Source of the DNA: Acidimicrobiia bacterium
Lineage (GTDB): Bacteria; Actinomycetota; Acidimicrobiia; Acidimicrobiales; JACDCH01
Direction of reading: 5' to 3'
Length of the DNA stretch: 44,890 nucleotides
Assembly: GCA_013694495.1 (NCBI GenBank)
Contig: JACDCH010000546.1
Location: 1-44,890 of the forward strand
Shown: piece by piece, positions 1 to 6,507 of the stretch
How the letters are laid out: each line of letters begins with the position of its first letter
How positions within the stretch are numbered: the first letter of the stretch is position 1
The notes under the pieces: generated by a model
What the model was told of the DNA's origin: nothing
Databases searched by the model: none
Seen by the model: only the letters and a program-made list of their open reading frames with translations
Made by a program: the position numbers and the translations under genes

Positions 1-102
1 GCCAACGATGACCACCACGACCACGCCTCAGCGCGCCCCCATCACAGCCTCACCGACCATGTCGCCGCCGTCCTCACCCAGCCTGTCGGCGAACACCCGT
101 GA
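1..102 (+). CDS. C-terminal end of an unidentified protein (partial)
   Basis: An open frame enters from the left edge and stops with a TGA at 100-102. The visible 33 residues are rich in histidine and aspartate and contain no motif I recognise. The stop overlaps the GTG start of the next gene in a GTGA arrangement, which is the main reason to believe the frame is coding and translationally coupled to that gene. The product cannot be named from this tail. Confidence 0.4.
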   Translation, partial: ANDDHHDHASARPHHSLTDHVAAVLTQPVGEHP

Positions 103-401
103 CGTCCACGGACCCGATCGAACATCCCGACCTCGTCGACGCCCTTGTGCAGCTCGCTGACGCACTCGACCGGCGCCCAGGCGACGGCCCACGCCTCAGC
201 CATCTCGCCATGGCCGTGCTCGCCGACCAGATCGCACAACTGGTGCACGACCTGGCCCGATCCCTTGTCGTGTTGGCGCGCTCGGAGGATGGCGCGAGCT
301 GGACCGACGTTGGCGTCGCCTTCGGCGTAACCCGCCAGGCCGCCCTTCGGCGATGGAGAATCGAACCGAGCCGGACGGCGTCGTCAACCGACAGCGAGTG
401 A
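99..401 (+). CDS. Small HTH-containing protein, 100 aa
   Basis: The frame starts with GTG at 99, overlapping the upstream stop. The C-terminal third reads ASWTDVGVAFGVTRQAALRR, which has the spacing of a sigma-region-4-like or generic helix-turn-helix (residues about 68-90). The N-terminal part is helical and hydrophobic (VDALVQLADAL, LADQIAQLVHDLA) and may dimerise. Short proteins like this are common in actinomycete mobile elements as accessory DNA-binding proteins, but no family name is justified. It probably belongs to the operon entering from the left, and nothing clearly coding follows it for about 600 bases. Confidence 0.55.
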   Translation: MTSTDPIEHPDLVDALVQLADALDRRPGDGPRLSHLAMAVLADQIAQLVHDLARSLVVLARSEDGASWTDVGVAFGVTRQAALRRWRIEPSRTASSTDSE

Positions 402-1017
402 AGCAAGGCGAGCTTCGGCAGCGCGATCCGGCTTCCTGCTGCGGCGGCTGATTCGCTCGAGGCGGAACCCGCCGCCATCTTTGCTGGCCGGCCTCCCCAG
501 AGTGACGACCGCCCTATGCCCGAGCCGCGAAGTCCCTTCCTCACGTGCCAGCAGCAGCCCGCCCAAACTCCCCGACCGCTCGCTGGTTCACCCGCCATTG
601 CGCGCCACCGTGGCCATCCACAGACTATGCCGCTTCGTTTCTGGACCCGGTCCGGCCGGTGAACGGCCTGCGGCCTTGGCCTTCCGTCCTCCCGTCCTCC
701 CGCACGCGATTCGCAGGGACCGACGCAACGGCCTGGCAGACTGTGATCCGCTCGGGACCGGCGCACGGCCCCTCCATCGGAACTGAACCGAAGGAGGACC
801 CCATGGTCCCGACCGAGCTCACCCCCCGAACCAAGGCCCGACAGGGCCGTTCAGCGGCGGCTCCGAACTGCGTAGAGCGGAAGCGGCATAGTCTGTGGAG
901 GACAATCGGGGGTCGCGCAGACGCTGATTGCCGGGGGACGCAGGTCGCGACGGCGTGCGCTCTGCAGGTGTCGGTCGACTCGCTCGGAGGGGTCGGCTGG
1001 CGGCAATCGGACATCGA
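402..1017. other. 616-base stretch without a convincing gene
   Basis: No frame here has coding character. The recognisable structure is the long inverted repeat at 617-899. A strong Shine-Dalgarno (AAGGAGG, 791-797) sits five bases before an ATG at 803, but the frame it opens has low-complexity, arginine-rich content and runs antisense into the excisionase gene. It may be the stub of a destroyed gene. The stretch lies upstream of the excisionase/integrase pair and could hold the element's attachment site. Confidence 0.5.
617..899. repeat. Inverted repeat, 19-bp perfect ends with longer imperfect arms
   Basis: TCCACAGACTATGCCGCTT at 617-635 recurs as its exact reverse complement at 881-899. 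The similarity goes on inward with gaps: both arms then carry TGAACGGCC followed by GGCCTTGG (about 661-685 on the left, 829-853 on the right). Each arm is therefore about 70 bases, separated by about 140 bases. A weaker third copy of the core (CAGACTGTGATCCGCT) lies near 738. No target-site duplication flanks the ends. It could be a MITE remnant, a recombinase or replication recognition region, or an RNA-level structure. Confidence 0.7.
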
Positions 1018-1368
1018 TCAGATGTCGAAGAGCCGCGGTGCCGCGGGGTTCGTGCGACCGATGGTTCGGCGAGGTCGGCGACCGGTCGGCTCATCGCTGC
1101 TCGCTTGCTTCGTCATCGCCTCGACGTCCGAGGTTGAGCCCGTGTCCTTGTCGGCGCGGTGGAACGAGCGCAGTCGGCCACCGGCCATCTCCTCGAGCCG
1201 GGCGACGGACACGCGGTAGAGCCGGCCCACGGGCATCGCCGGCACGATGCCTTGAGCCCCGCCGGTCGCGATGTAGAGGCGGGCCTCCAGGTAGGCCCTC
1301 GACCGGCCGATCCGCAGCCTCTCGGCCGCCTCCTCGACGGTGATGAAGTCCTCGGGCTCGTGAGCCAT
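1018..1368 (-). CDS. Excisionase / MerR-type HTH DNA-binding protein
   Basis: This 116-aa protein starts at the ATG at 1368, preceded by a G-rich ribosome binding site. Residues about 8-60 form a classic excisionase-type winged HTH: ITVEEAAERLRIGRSRAYLE, then GLYRVSVARLEEM-like wing residues (VGRLYRVSVARLEE). The C-terminus is a basic, disordered tail. It is divergent from the tyrosine recombinase at 1433 with only 64 bases between them, the usual layout for a recombination directionality factor and its integrase. It probably binds near its own promoter and the element's attachment site. It may also act as a simple repressor. Confidence 0.75.
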   Translation of the reverse strand: MAHEPEDFITVEEAAERLRIGRSRAYLEARLYIATGGAQGIVPAMPVGRLYRVSVARLEEMAGGRLRSFHRADKDTGSTSDVEAMTKQASSDEPTGRRPRRTIGRTNPAAPRLFDI

Positions 1369-1404
1369 GAGCGTCCCCCCTCGCTTGATCTTCTGAACCG
1401 CGGT

Positions 1405-1429
1405 AAACTACTTCTATCTACTCTAGTTT
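1405..1429. promoter_or_regulatory. Divergent xis/int promoter region with inverted repeat
   Basis: AAACTA (1405-1410) and TAGTTT (1424-1429) are perfect inverted arms around a 13-base AT-rich spacer. This is the only AT-rich patch between the two divergent genes. It contains several hexamers that could serve as -10 boxes in either direction. It is a plausible operator for the excisionase protein. Confidence 0.4.
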
Positions 1430-1432
1430 CGA

Positions 1433-2575
1433 ATGGGTCGAGAGGGTGTGATCGGGATGGCGCACATCAGAAGGGCAAGGTCAGGCCAAGGCTGGGAGGC
1501 CCGCTACCGCGACCCGCACGGCAAGGAACGAGCGAGGACCTTCAACACCAAGCGCGACGCGCAGCAGTTCATCGCCGGCGCCGAAGCGGACCTGCAGCGC
1601 GGTGACTGGCTCGACCCGAGGGTCGGGCGCATCCGCTTCGACGACTGGGCCGACGAATGGCTCGCCACTGCTGTCCACCTCAAGCCCAACACCCGGTATG
1701 GCTACGAGCGGCTGCTCGAGCGACACGTGCTGCCCGTCTTTGGCGGCAAGCGCATCGCCAACATCGAGCGCATCGACGTCCGTCGGTTCGTCTCCGACAT
1801 GACCACCGCCGGCATGGCGGCGGGCACGGTGCGCAACGCCTTCACCGTCGTGCGCAACGTGTTCAACATCGCCCTCGACTCTGGCGCGGTCAAGGCCAAC
1901 CCCTGCGCTCGGGTGAAGATGCCGCGCTCACCTCGGGCGGAGATGCTGTTCCTCGACCCGGCGCAGATCGTGGCGCTGGCTGAGGCGATCGGTGACGAGT
2001 ACGCGCTGCTCGTCAAGACCGCGGCCTACACCGGGCTGCGAGCCGGTGAGCTCCAGGCCTTGCGAGTGCGACGAGTCGACCTCGACAAGTGCAACCTCGA
2101 CGTAGTCGAGTCGCTCAGCGAGGTCGAGGGCCAGTTGATCTTCGGCGAGACCAAGACGTACTCGCGGCGCCAGGTCGGCGTCCCCGCGTCCCTTGCAGCC
2201 GAGCTGCGCTTGCACATCACGACTCGGTCACTCGGACCCGACGATCTCGTATTCGCCGGCCCCCGCGGTGGACCGATGCGCCACAACAACTTCTACAACC
2301 GCCACTTCAAGCCAGCGGTCGTGCGCGGGGCTCTGCCGGACGGCCTCCGATTTCACGACTTGAGGCATACGTGCGCCGCCCTGCTGATCTCCGAGGGCGC
2401 ACACCCGCGGGCGATCATGGAGCGCCTCGGACACTCCACCGTGCAGGTTGCCATCGACCGCTACGGCCACCTCTTCCCGCGCATCCACGCCGAGCTGACC
2501 GACTCCCTCGACAAGCTCTACCGCGGGGGGCATGACGATCCGACCTCGGCAGGTGCTACGAGCTCGGACGGTTGA
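1433..2575 (+). CDS. Tyrosine recombinase / phage-type integrase
   Basis: The 380-aa protein has the full tyrosine-recombinase layout. An N-terminal arm-binding region (WEARYRDPHGKERARTF) is followed by a SAM-like core-binding domain and a C-terminal catalytic domain. The catalytic residues visible are the first Arg in TGLRAGELQALR, HDLRH, LGHSTV and the nucleophile Tyr in DRYGHLF. Start codons at 1433 (ATG), 1448 (GTG) and 1457 (ATG, MAHIRRARSG) are all possible; the last matches typical N-termini best. It pairs with the divergent excisionase and probably moved the block carrying the ubiquitin-like operon. Its att sites were not found. Its last 20 bases overlap the convergent gene that ends at 2556. 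Confidence 0.93.
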   Translation: MGREGVIGMAHIRRARSGQGWEARYRDPHGKERARTFNTKRDAQQFIAGAEADLQRGDWLDPRVGRIRFDDWADEWLATAVHLKPNTRYGYERLLERHVLPVFGGKRIANIERIDVRRFVSDMTTAGMAAGTVRNAFTVVRNVFNIALDSGAVKANPCARVKMPRSPRAEMLFLDPAQIVALAEAIGDEYALLVKTAAYTGLRAGELQALRVRRVDLDKCNLDVVESLSEVEGQLIFGETKTYSRRQVGVPASLAAELRLHITTRSLGPDDLVFAGPRGGPMRHNNFYNRHFKPAVVRGALPDGLRFHDLRHTCAALLISEGAHPRAIMERLGHSTVQVAIDRYGHLFPRIHAELTDSLDKLYRGGHDDPTSAGATSSDG

Positions 2576-3467
2576 GTTGATCTCGAAGTCCATCTCGAAG
2601 CGCATCATGGTCCATGTCGCACATGCGGCCGAGCAGTTCCGACAGTTGTCGGACGAGGTCTCCACCAGACAACGCGTTCAGTGCAGCCACCGAGACCGCA
2701 TGATGGCCTCCTGTCCGGTCGGACGAGGGCGTCTCGTCCGCGATGCGTACATCCTCAGCAATGAGAACGCCAACAAGCCGACCACCGCACTCGAGACGAA
2801 TCGCGGCGTAACTGCGGCTTCTCATCGTCATCGTCTGAACTTCATCGCGCGGCAGGTTGTATCGGCCGCATTGCTGGTCGATCCACCGGGGATTGGCGGG
2901 CGCATCGCGAGCACCAGGGTTGGACAGACGTGGCTCTTCCCAGGCGCCCTTCTCCCAGGCCTTCCCGATCACACCTTCGTCATAGGGATACTCCGCGCGA
3001 CCGGTCGTACGGTCGAACGTCGGCATAGCTGAATACCGTCCGACCAGAGCTAGCGCTGTAGCCGTATCGAGGAAGAGGCTGACTCTTCCGTTGCTGTTCA
3101 GGCCCAACTGTTCGAGGAGCTCGTGCAGCTCGGTCCTCACAAGAATCAACACCGCACGTTCCGCGTGTCTCGCGCGTCCGAGATGGGCGTCCGACTTCTC
3201 GGCTCTCTCCTGGAGCGCCCGCAGGTAGGACGTCGACAACAATCCACCAACGACAAGCACGAGGACACCGCCGATCAACAACGCCAAGGAGGTGGGGACT
3301 CTGCGCCACTCGAAGACTCGATTCTCGCGTGGCACCAAGCCCGCGACACCGAGAAGCAGAGCACCGGCCGCGCTGTATACGGCGAGCGCAACGCGAGCCG
3401 CGGCGTTCCGTCTGGGACGCTCTGGCGAAGACACGGCTCGAGCCGCACGTGAAGGAGTCGTCGCCAT
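2556..3467 (-). CDS. Membrane protein with two TM segments and a GAF-like domain
   Basis: The 303-aa protein starts at ATG 3467. Residues about 25-45 and 58-80 are two hydrophobic segments (ALAVYSAAGALLLGVAGLV and SLALLIGGVLVLVVGGLLS). A short coiled stretch follows, then a soluble domain of about 200 residues. Phrases such as DEGVIGKAWEKG and YAAIRLECGGRLVGVLIAED resemble GAF domains, where the latter is the closing strand. A membrane-tethered ligand sensor is the best guess. Only 16 bases separate its start from the first Ubl gene, which is divergent, so it may be linked to that operon as sensor or effector. No enzymatic output domain is visible. Confidence 0.7.
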   Translation of the reverse strand: MATTPSRAARAVSSPERPRRNAAARVALAVYSAAGALLLGVAGLVPRENRVFEWRRVPTSLALLIGGVLVLVVGGLLSTSYLRALQERAEKSDAHLGRARHAERAVLILVRTELHELLEQLGLNSNGRVSLFLDTATALALVGRYSAMPTFDRTTGRAEYPYDEGVIGKAWEKGAWEEPRLSNPGARDAPANPRWIDQQCGRYNLPRDEVQTMTMRSRSYAAIRLECGGRLVGVLIAEDVRIADETPSSDRTGGHHAVSVAALNALSGGDLVRQLSELLGRMCDMDHDALRDGLRDQLNRPSS

Positions 3468-3483
3468 CAGGCAACATGATGGC

Positions 3484-3753
3484 GTGGATGATGTCGACGA
3501 TCCCTCTGAACTCGAGGTAACCCCGAGTCCCGAGATTCAGATTTTCATCAACCGAGCCGTCTACGTCGTGTCACAGGTCTCGATGTCCGGCCATGAGCTC
3601 CGACACCTAGCCCATCCTCCACTGCCGACGGACGTCGACCTGTTCGTTGTCGGGGACCACGGTGCGGATCGTCTCGTGCTCAACGACGAAGTCGTCCAGC
3701 TCCGAACGGGCATGAGACTCTTCACCACGCCACGTTCGATTCTGGCTGGTTAG
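3484..3753 (+). CDS. Ubiquitin-like (Multi_ubiq-type) protein 1, ends in Ala-Gly
   Basis: The 89-aa protein contains a single beta-grasp unit of the bacterial multi-ubiquitin type: IQIFINRAVYVV, SGHELRHL, DVDLFVV, ADRLVLNDEVVQL, GMRLFTTP. About 30 of 71 aligned positions are identical to the second Ubl at 4075. The C-terminus is ...ILAG, so it already ends in the glycine used for conjugation. The GTG at 3484 is chosen because it gives the same 89-residue length as the second Ubl, but it lacks a good ribosome binding site and the start is uncertain. Its promoter must lie inside the divergent membrane-protein gene, because the gap is only 16 bases. The related family usually fuses several such domains; here the unit stands alone. 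Confidence 0.75.
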   Translation: MDDVDDPSELEVTPSPEIQIFINRAVYVVSQVSMSGHELRHLAHPPLPTDVDLFVVGDHGADRLVLNDEVVQLRTGMRLFTTPRSILAG

Positions 3754-3781
3754 GGACGGCGGTCGCCTCGTTCAAACGCGA

Positions 3782-3988
3782 TCAGTCGGTCAGGAGGCGC
3801 TCCGCGCGAAGCAACCTCGCACGGAGACCACGCTGAAAGTCCTGATCCAACCTCCGCGCTTCGATGTGCTCCGTAATGGCCGCCCGCACAATTTCGGAAA
3901 CTGGCAGCTCCACCACACTCGCGATCGTGTCGAGTTCTTCTGCCTGCTCGGGCGACAAGCGGATGGTCATGGCTTTGACGGGTTTCAC
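3782..3988 (-). CDS. Ribbon-helix-helix DNA-binding protein
   Basis: This 68-aa protein (GTG start at 3988; ATG at 3970 also possible) has a textbook ribbon-helix-helix: the strand MTIRLS, then helices around EQAEELDTIASVVEL and SEIVRAAITEHIEARR. The tail (QRGLRARLLRAERLL) resembles RHH antitoxin and repressor tails. It is transcribed antisense between the two ubiquitin-like genes, divergent from the second one with about 86 bases between starts. It therefore probably represses that intergenic promoter and sets expression of the conjugation operon. No toxin partner is adjacent. Confidence 0.75.
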   Translation of the reverse strand: MKPVKAMTIRLSPEQAEELDTIASVVELPVSEIVRAAITEHIEARRLDQDFQRGLRARLLRAERLLTD

Positions 3989-4062
3989 AGGTGCAGTATG
4001 CGCCGTGGTGCCTCGGTGTGCAAGATCTCTGCTACCGTGATACCATTCCACCAAACCAGCAC

Positions 4063-4068
4063 AGGAGG
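4063..4068 (+). promoter_or_regulatory. Strong ribosome binding site for the second Ubl gene
   Basis: AGGAGG lies six bases before the GTG at 4075. This fixes the start there rather than further upstream and gives an 89-residue product equal in length to the first Ubl. Confidence 0.8.
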
Positions 4069-4074
4069 CCGCTC

Positions 4075-4344
4075 GTGCCAGAGACCGAGACCAAGGAGTC
4101 CGCGGAGAAGCGGCCTCACAAGTTCCACATCAAGATCGACCGAGCCGAATACACCGTGACCGAAAAGGTCATGACTGGTGCGGAACTTCGCCACGTACCC
4201 CCGATGCCGATCGGAGCTGATCGGGACCTGTTCGAGGTGATCCCTGGCAAGCCAGACCGTCTGATCGGAGACACGGACGGCGTCGAGATCCACGACGGGA
4301 TCCGATTCTTCACGGCGCCTCGCCAGATCAATCCGGGCGCCTAG
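4075..4344 (+). CDS. Ubiquitin-like (Multi_ubiq-type) protein 2, ends in Gly-Ala
   Basis: This 89-aa protein starts at a GTG with a strong AGGAGG. After a charged 15-residue N-terminus it holds one beta-grasp domain: FHIKIDRAEYTVTE, TGAELRHVP, DRDLFEVIPG, DRLIGDTDGVEI, GIRFFTAP. It ends ...NPGA, so one residue follows the presumed conjugation glycine. That suggests processing by the JAB peptidase or the serine protease encoded downstream. It heads the main run of conjugation genes (E2 at 4367, JAB-E1 at 4756). It is assigned to the bacterial multi-ubiquitin family by sequence pattern; a search against Pfam Multi_ubiq would confirm this. Confidence 0.8.
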   Translation: MPETETKESAEKRPHKFHIKIDRAEYTVTEKVMTGAELRHVPPMPIGADRDLFEVIPGKPDRLIGDTDGVEIHDGIRFFTAPRQINPGA

Positions 4345-4366
4345 CTCGACTACGTCGGAGACGACC

Positions 4367-4759
4367 GTGCCGCTGTTGCCGATCGACAAGGAGTACCTCG
4401 CTGAGCGCGACATCGCTCACGAGGTGCATGAGGAATCGAGCATGACGTGCGTCGTGATTCGTTCGTGGCAGCTCCCGACAGGCCTCGATCGGCCTGAGGC
4501 CGACGTGTTGGTACGGCTACCCGCCGGCTATCCAGACATCGCCCCAGACATGTGGTGGGTCGAACCAGCCTTGCGAACTGCCACCGGCCAAGTCATCCCG
4601 GCCACGGAAGCCACTGAAGTCCACCTCGGCCGCACGTGGCAACGATGGTCCCGCCACTTCGCCGCCGGGCAATGGCAGCCAGGAGTCGACCGCCTCGAGA
4701 GCTACCTCGCCCTCATTCGAGGCGAGTTCCAGCGAGCTGCAGGCGGACACGCAGCATGA
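4367..4759 (+). CDS. Prokaryotic E2-like ubiquitin-conjugation protein
   Basis: The 130-aa protein starts at GTG 4367 with GGAG six bases upstream. The core reads VLVRLPAGYPDIAPDMWWVE, then RWSRHFAAGQWQPGVDRLES. This matches the prokaryotic E2 family E pattern, in which a YP..PPDM-like strand replaces the eukaryotic E2 proline motif and a W.RH segment follows. The only cysteine is near residue 28, well before the usual catalytic position, so thioester transfer by a conserved Cys is not supported; a Ser in the WSRH segment is conspicuous. Its stop overlaps the ATG of the JAB-E1 gene (ATGA), implying coupled translation. It presumably takes Ubl from that E1. Confidence 0.8.
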   Translation: MPLLPIDKEYLAERDIAHEVHEESSMTCVVIRSWQLPTGLDRPEADVLVRLPAGYPDIAPDMWWVEPALRTATGQVIPATEATEVHLGRTWQRWSRHFAAGQWQPGVDRLESYLALIRGEFQRAAGGHAA

Positions 4760-6141
4760 TGCAAGCGACACTGGTCTTGCCGAGCTGGATCGCAGTGGAC
4801 TTGACGCGCCGCGCTGGCGAAGAGCTCGAAGCCGGTGCGGTGCTGATAGCAGGAGTTGCGCGAACGGCCTCAGGCGTGCGGCTGCTCGCACGAGAGGTCG
4901 CGTGGGTGCCACCCGAGGCGTACCTGCAGCGCCGACACGACGGTCTCACGATCACGTCGAACGGATATGTCCCGGCGTTGGCTCGTGCCGAAGCGCTCGG
5001 TTCAGCCGCGATCTGGCTGCACACACATCCGGGTGTTGACGCGGACCCCTCGCCGAGCCGTCACGACGACGTCGTTGACACGGAACTGGCCGAGACGTTC
5101 AAGATCCGCACGGGCCGCGACCTCTATGGCTCGCTGGTCATCTCGCCAGCTCGTAAGCATTTCGCCTTCACAGGTAGAGGACACGATCTCGACGAGCCGT
5201 TCCGCATCGACCGAACCCTCATCGTCGGTGACAGGCTGGACCTCGTTACCGCACGCGACATAGAGGCGGCGCGCGAACTACCGCTGATCTTCGACCGGCA
5301 GGTTCGTGCCTTCGGTGGCGAAGTTCAAGAAGTGCTCGCGCAGCTGCGAGTGTCGATCGTCGGATGCGGCGGAACGGGCTCAGCCGTGGCGGAACAACTT
5401 GTTCGCCTTGGTGTCCGCTCGCTGACACTGGTTGACCATGACACGCTCAGCGACACGAACGTGACTCGCGTGTACGGCTCCTTTCCAGATCAGGTCGGAA
5501 AGAGCAAGACAGAGGTTCTTGGTGAGCACCTTCGAAGGATCGCCCCCGATCTTCAGCTTCGGACTTACTCCGCGTCGGTGCTCGACCAAGCTGTCGCGCG
5601 AGCGATTGCGGCGTCAGACGTCATCTTCGGTTGTACCGATGACAACGCTGGCCGACTCGTCCTCAGCAGAGTCGCCGCCTACTACCTCGCGACCCTTATC
5701 GACTGTGGGGTGCTGATCACCTCGCATGATGGGACGATCGAAGGCATTGACGGACGAGTCACCGTGCAATCTCCCGGTGCTGCCTGTCTCGTCTGTCGGC
5801 ATCGGATCGACATGGCACGCGCGGCGGCAGAGGTCCTCGACCCCGAAGAGCGACAGCTGCGGGAGGACGAGGGGTACGCCCCCGAGCTCGGCCGCGTCGA
5901 ACCCGCGGTCGTCACGTTCACGACGCTCGTCGCAAGCCACGCCGTTACCGAACTCTTGGAGAGGTTGGTGGGCTTCGGTCCGGAACCGGTTCCAACCGAG
6001 CTACTCCTCCGGAGCCATGAACGCGAGATCAGCACGAATGTCGCGGCGCCCGTCCCTGGTCACTTCTGTGATCCGACAAGCGGACTGCTCGGGACGGGCG
6101 ACAGCGAGCCGTTTCTTGGTCAGCTCTGGCGGTCCCCGTGA
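4756..6141 (+). CDS. JAB peptidase-E1 (ThiF) fusion protein
   Basis: This 461-aa protein joins two enzymes of ubiquitin-like pathways. Residues about 1-150 are a JAB/MPN metalloprotease: HTH near residue 90 followed by SRHDD gives an HxH...S..D zinc site, with an upstream Glu in the first helix. Residues about 195-440 are an E1/ThiF adenylation domain: IVGCGGTGSAVAEQL Rossmann loop, VDHDTLSDTNVTR, GCTDDNAGR, and a CLVC pair in a PGAACLVCRHR segment. The JAB half likely trims Ubl tails or removes conjugates, and the E1 half adenylates the Ubl. It overlaps the E2 gene upstream and the DUF6527-like gene downstream by four bases each. The alternative start at ATG 4759 changes one residue only. 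Confidence 0.92.
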   Translation: MMQATLVLPSWIAVDLTRRAGEELEAGAVLIAGVARTASGVRLLAREVAWVPPEAYLQRRHDGLTITSNGYVPALARAEALGSAAIWLHTHPGVDADPSPSRHDDVVDTELAETFKIRTGRDLYGSLVISPARKHFAFTGRGHDLDEPFRIDRTLIVGDRLDLVTARDIEAARELPLIFDRQVRAFGGEVQEVLAQLRVSIVGCGGTGSAVAEQLVRLGVRSLTLVDHDTLSDTNVTRVYGSFPDQVGKSKTEVLGEHLRRIAPDLQLRTYSASVLDQAVARAIAASDVIFGCTDDNAGRLVLSRVAAYYLATLIDCGVLITSHDGTIEGIDGRVTVQSPGAACLVCRHRIDMARAAAEVLDPEERQLREDEGYAPELGRVEPAVVTFTTLVASHAVTELLERLVGFGPEPVPTELLLRSHEREISTNVAAPVPGHFCDPTSGLLGTGDSEPFLGQLWRSP

Positions 6142-6491
6142 ACGCCCGGGGTCGCCTCCGCTGGTGGCACTGGCTGCCTCATCGTCGGTATTTCGTCGCA
6201 GCAACGGTCGAGGCGGCGGACGAGGTCCCCGAACGACTTCCACGTCGGGCAATCGTGCTCGTTGCACGCGATGATTGCGCCACATGGGTCGCATTTGATT
6301 GTCCGTGCCCCGCCCACCACCGCCTCCTGGTCAACCTCGATCCGGCGCGGTGGCCGCATTGGCGGCTTGAATCATCGCGACCGGTGAGCCTTCGCCCGAG
6401 TATCGATGTCAAGGGAGTCGACCGTCGTTGTCATTTCTGGTTGAGGTCAGGCCGCATCGAATGGACACCTGCGCGCCAGCGCATCGCATGA
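6138..6491 (+). CDS. DUF6527-like metal-binding protein
   Basis: The 117-aa protein starts with a GTG overlapping the E1 stop (GTGA). Residues about 55-110 carry FDCPCPAHHRLLVNL, WRLESSRPVSLRPS and RRCHFWLRSGRIEW. The CxC...H...C..H pattern and the closing HFW..G.I.W match the DUF6527 family as I remember it, a probable small zinc-binding fold found next to JAB-E1/E2 genes in these operons. Its biochemical role is unknown; substrate recruitment or E3-like help is possible. Spacing to the next gene is 16 bases from stop to the preferred start. Confidence 0.65.
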   Translation: MNARGRLRWWHWLPHRRYFVAATVEAADEVPERLPRRAIVLVARDDCATWVAFDCPCPAHHRLLVNLDPARWPHWRLESSRPVSLRPSIDVKGVDRRCHFWLRSGRIEWTPARQRIA

Positions 6492-6495
6492 CGTG

Positions 6496-6501
6496 AAGGA
6501 G
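6496..6501 (+). promoter_or_regulatory. Ribosome binding site deciding the protease start
   Basis: AAGGAG six bases upstream favours the GTG at 6508 over the in-frame GTG at 6493, which has no upstream Shine-Dalgarno. Confidence 0.6.
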
Positions 6502-6507
6502 CCGTCC

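Noticed and set aside
803..1219. Open frame with a strong Shine-Dalgarno at 791-797
   Set aside because: Composition is low-complexity and arginine-rich, it runs antisense through the well-supported excisionase gene, and no motif appears. It may be a gene stub only.
2532..3032. Plus-strand frame over the membrane protein
   Set aside because: Arginine-rich shadow; the minus-strand frame has TM segments and a GAF-like domain.
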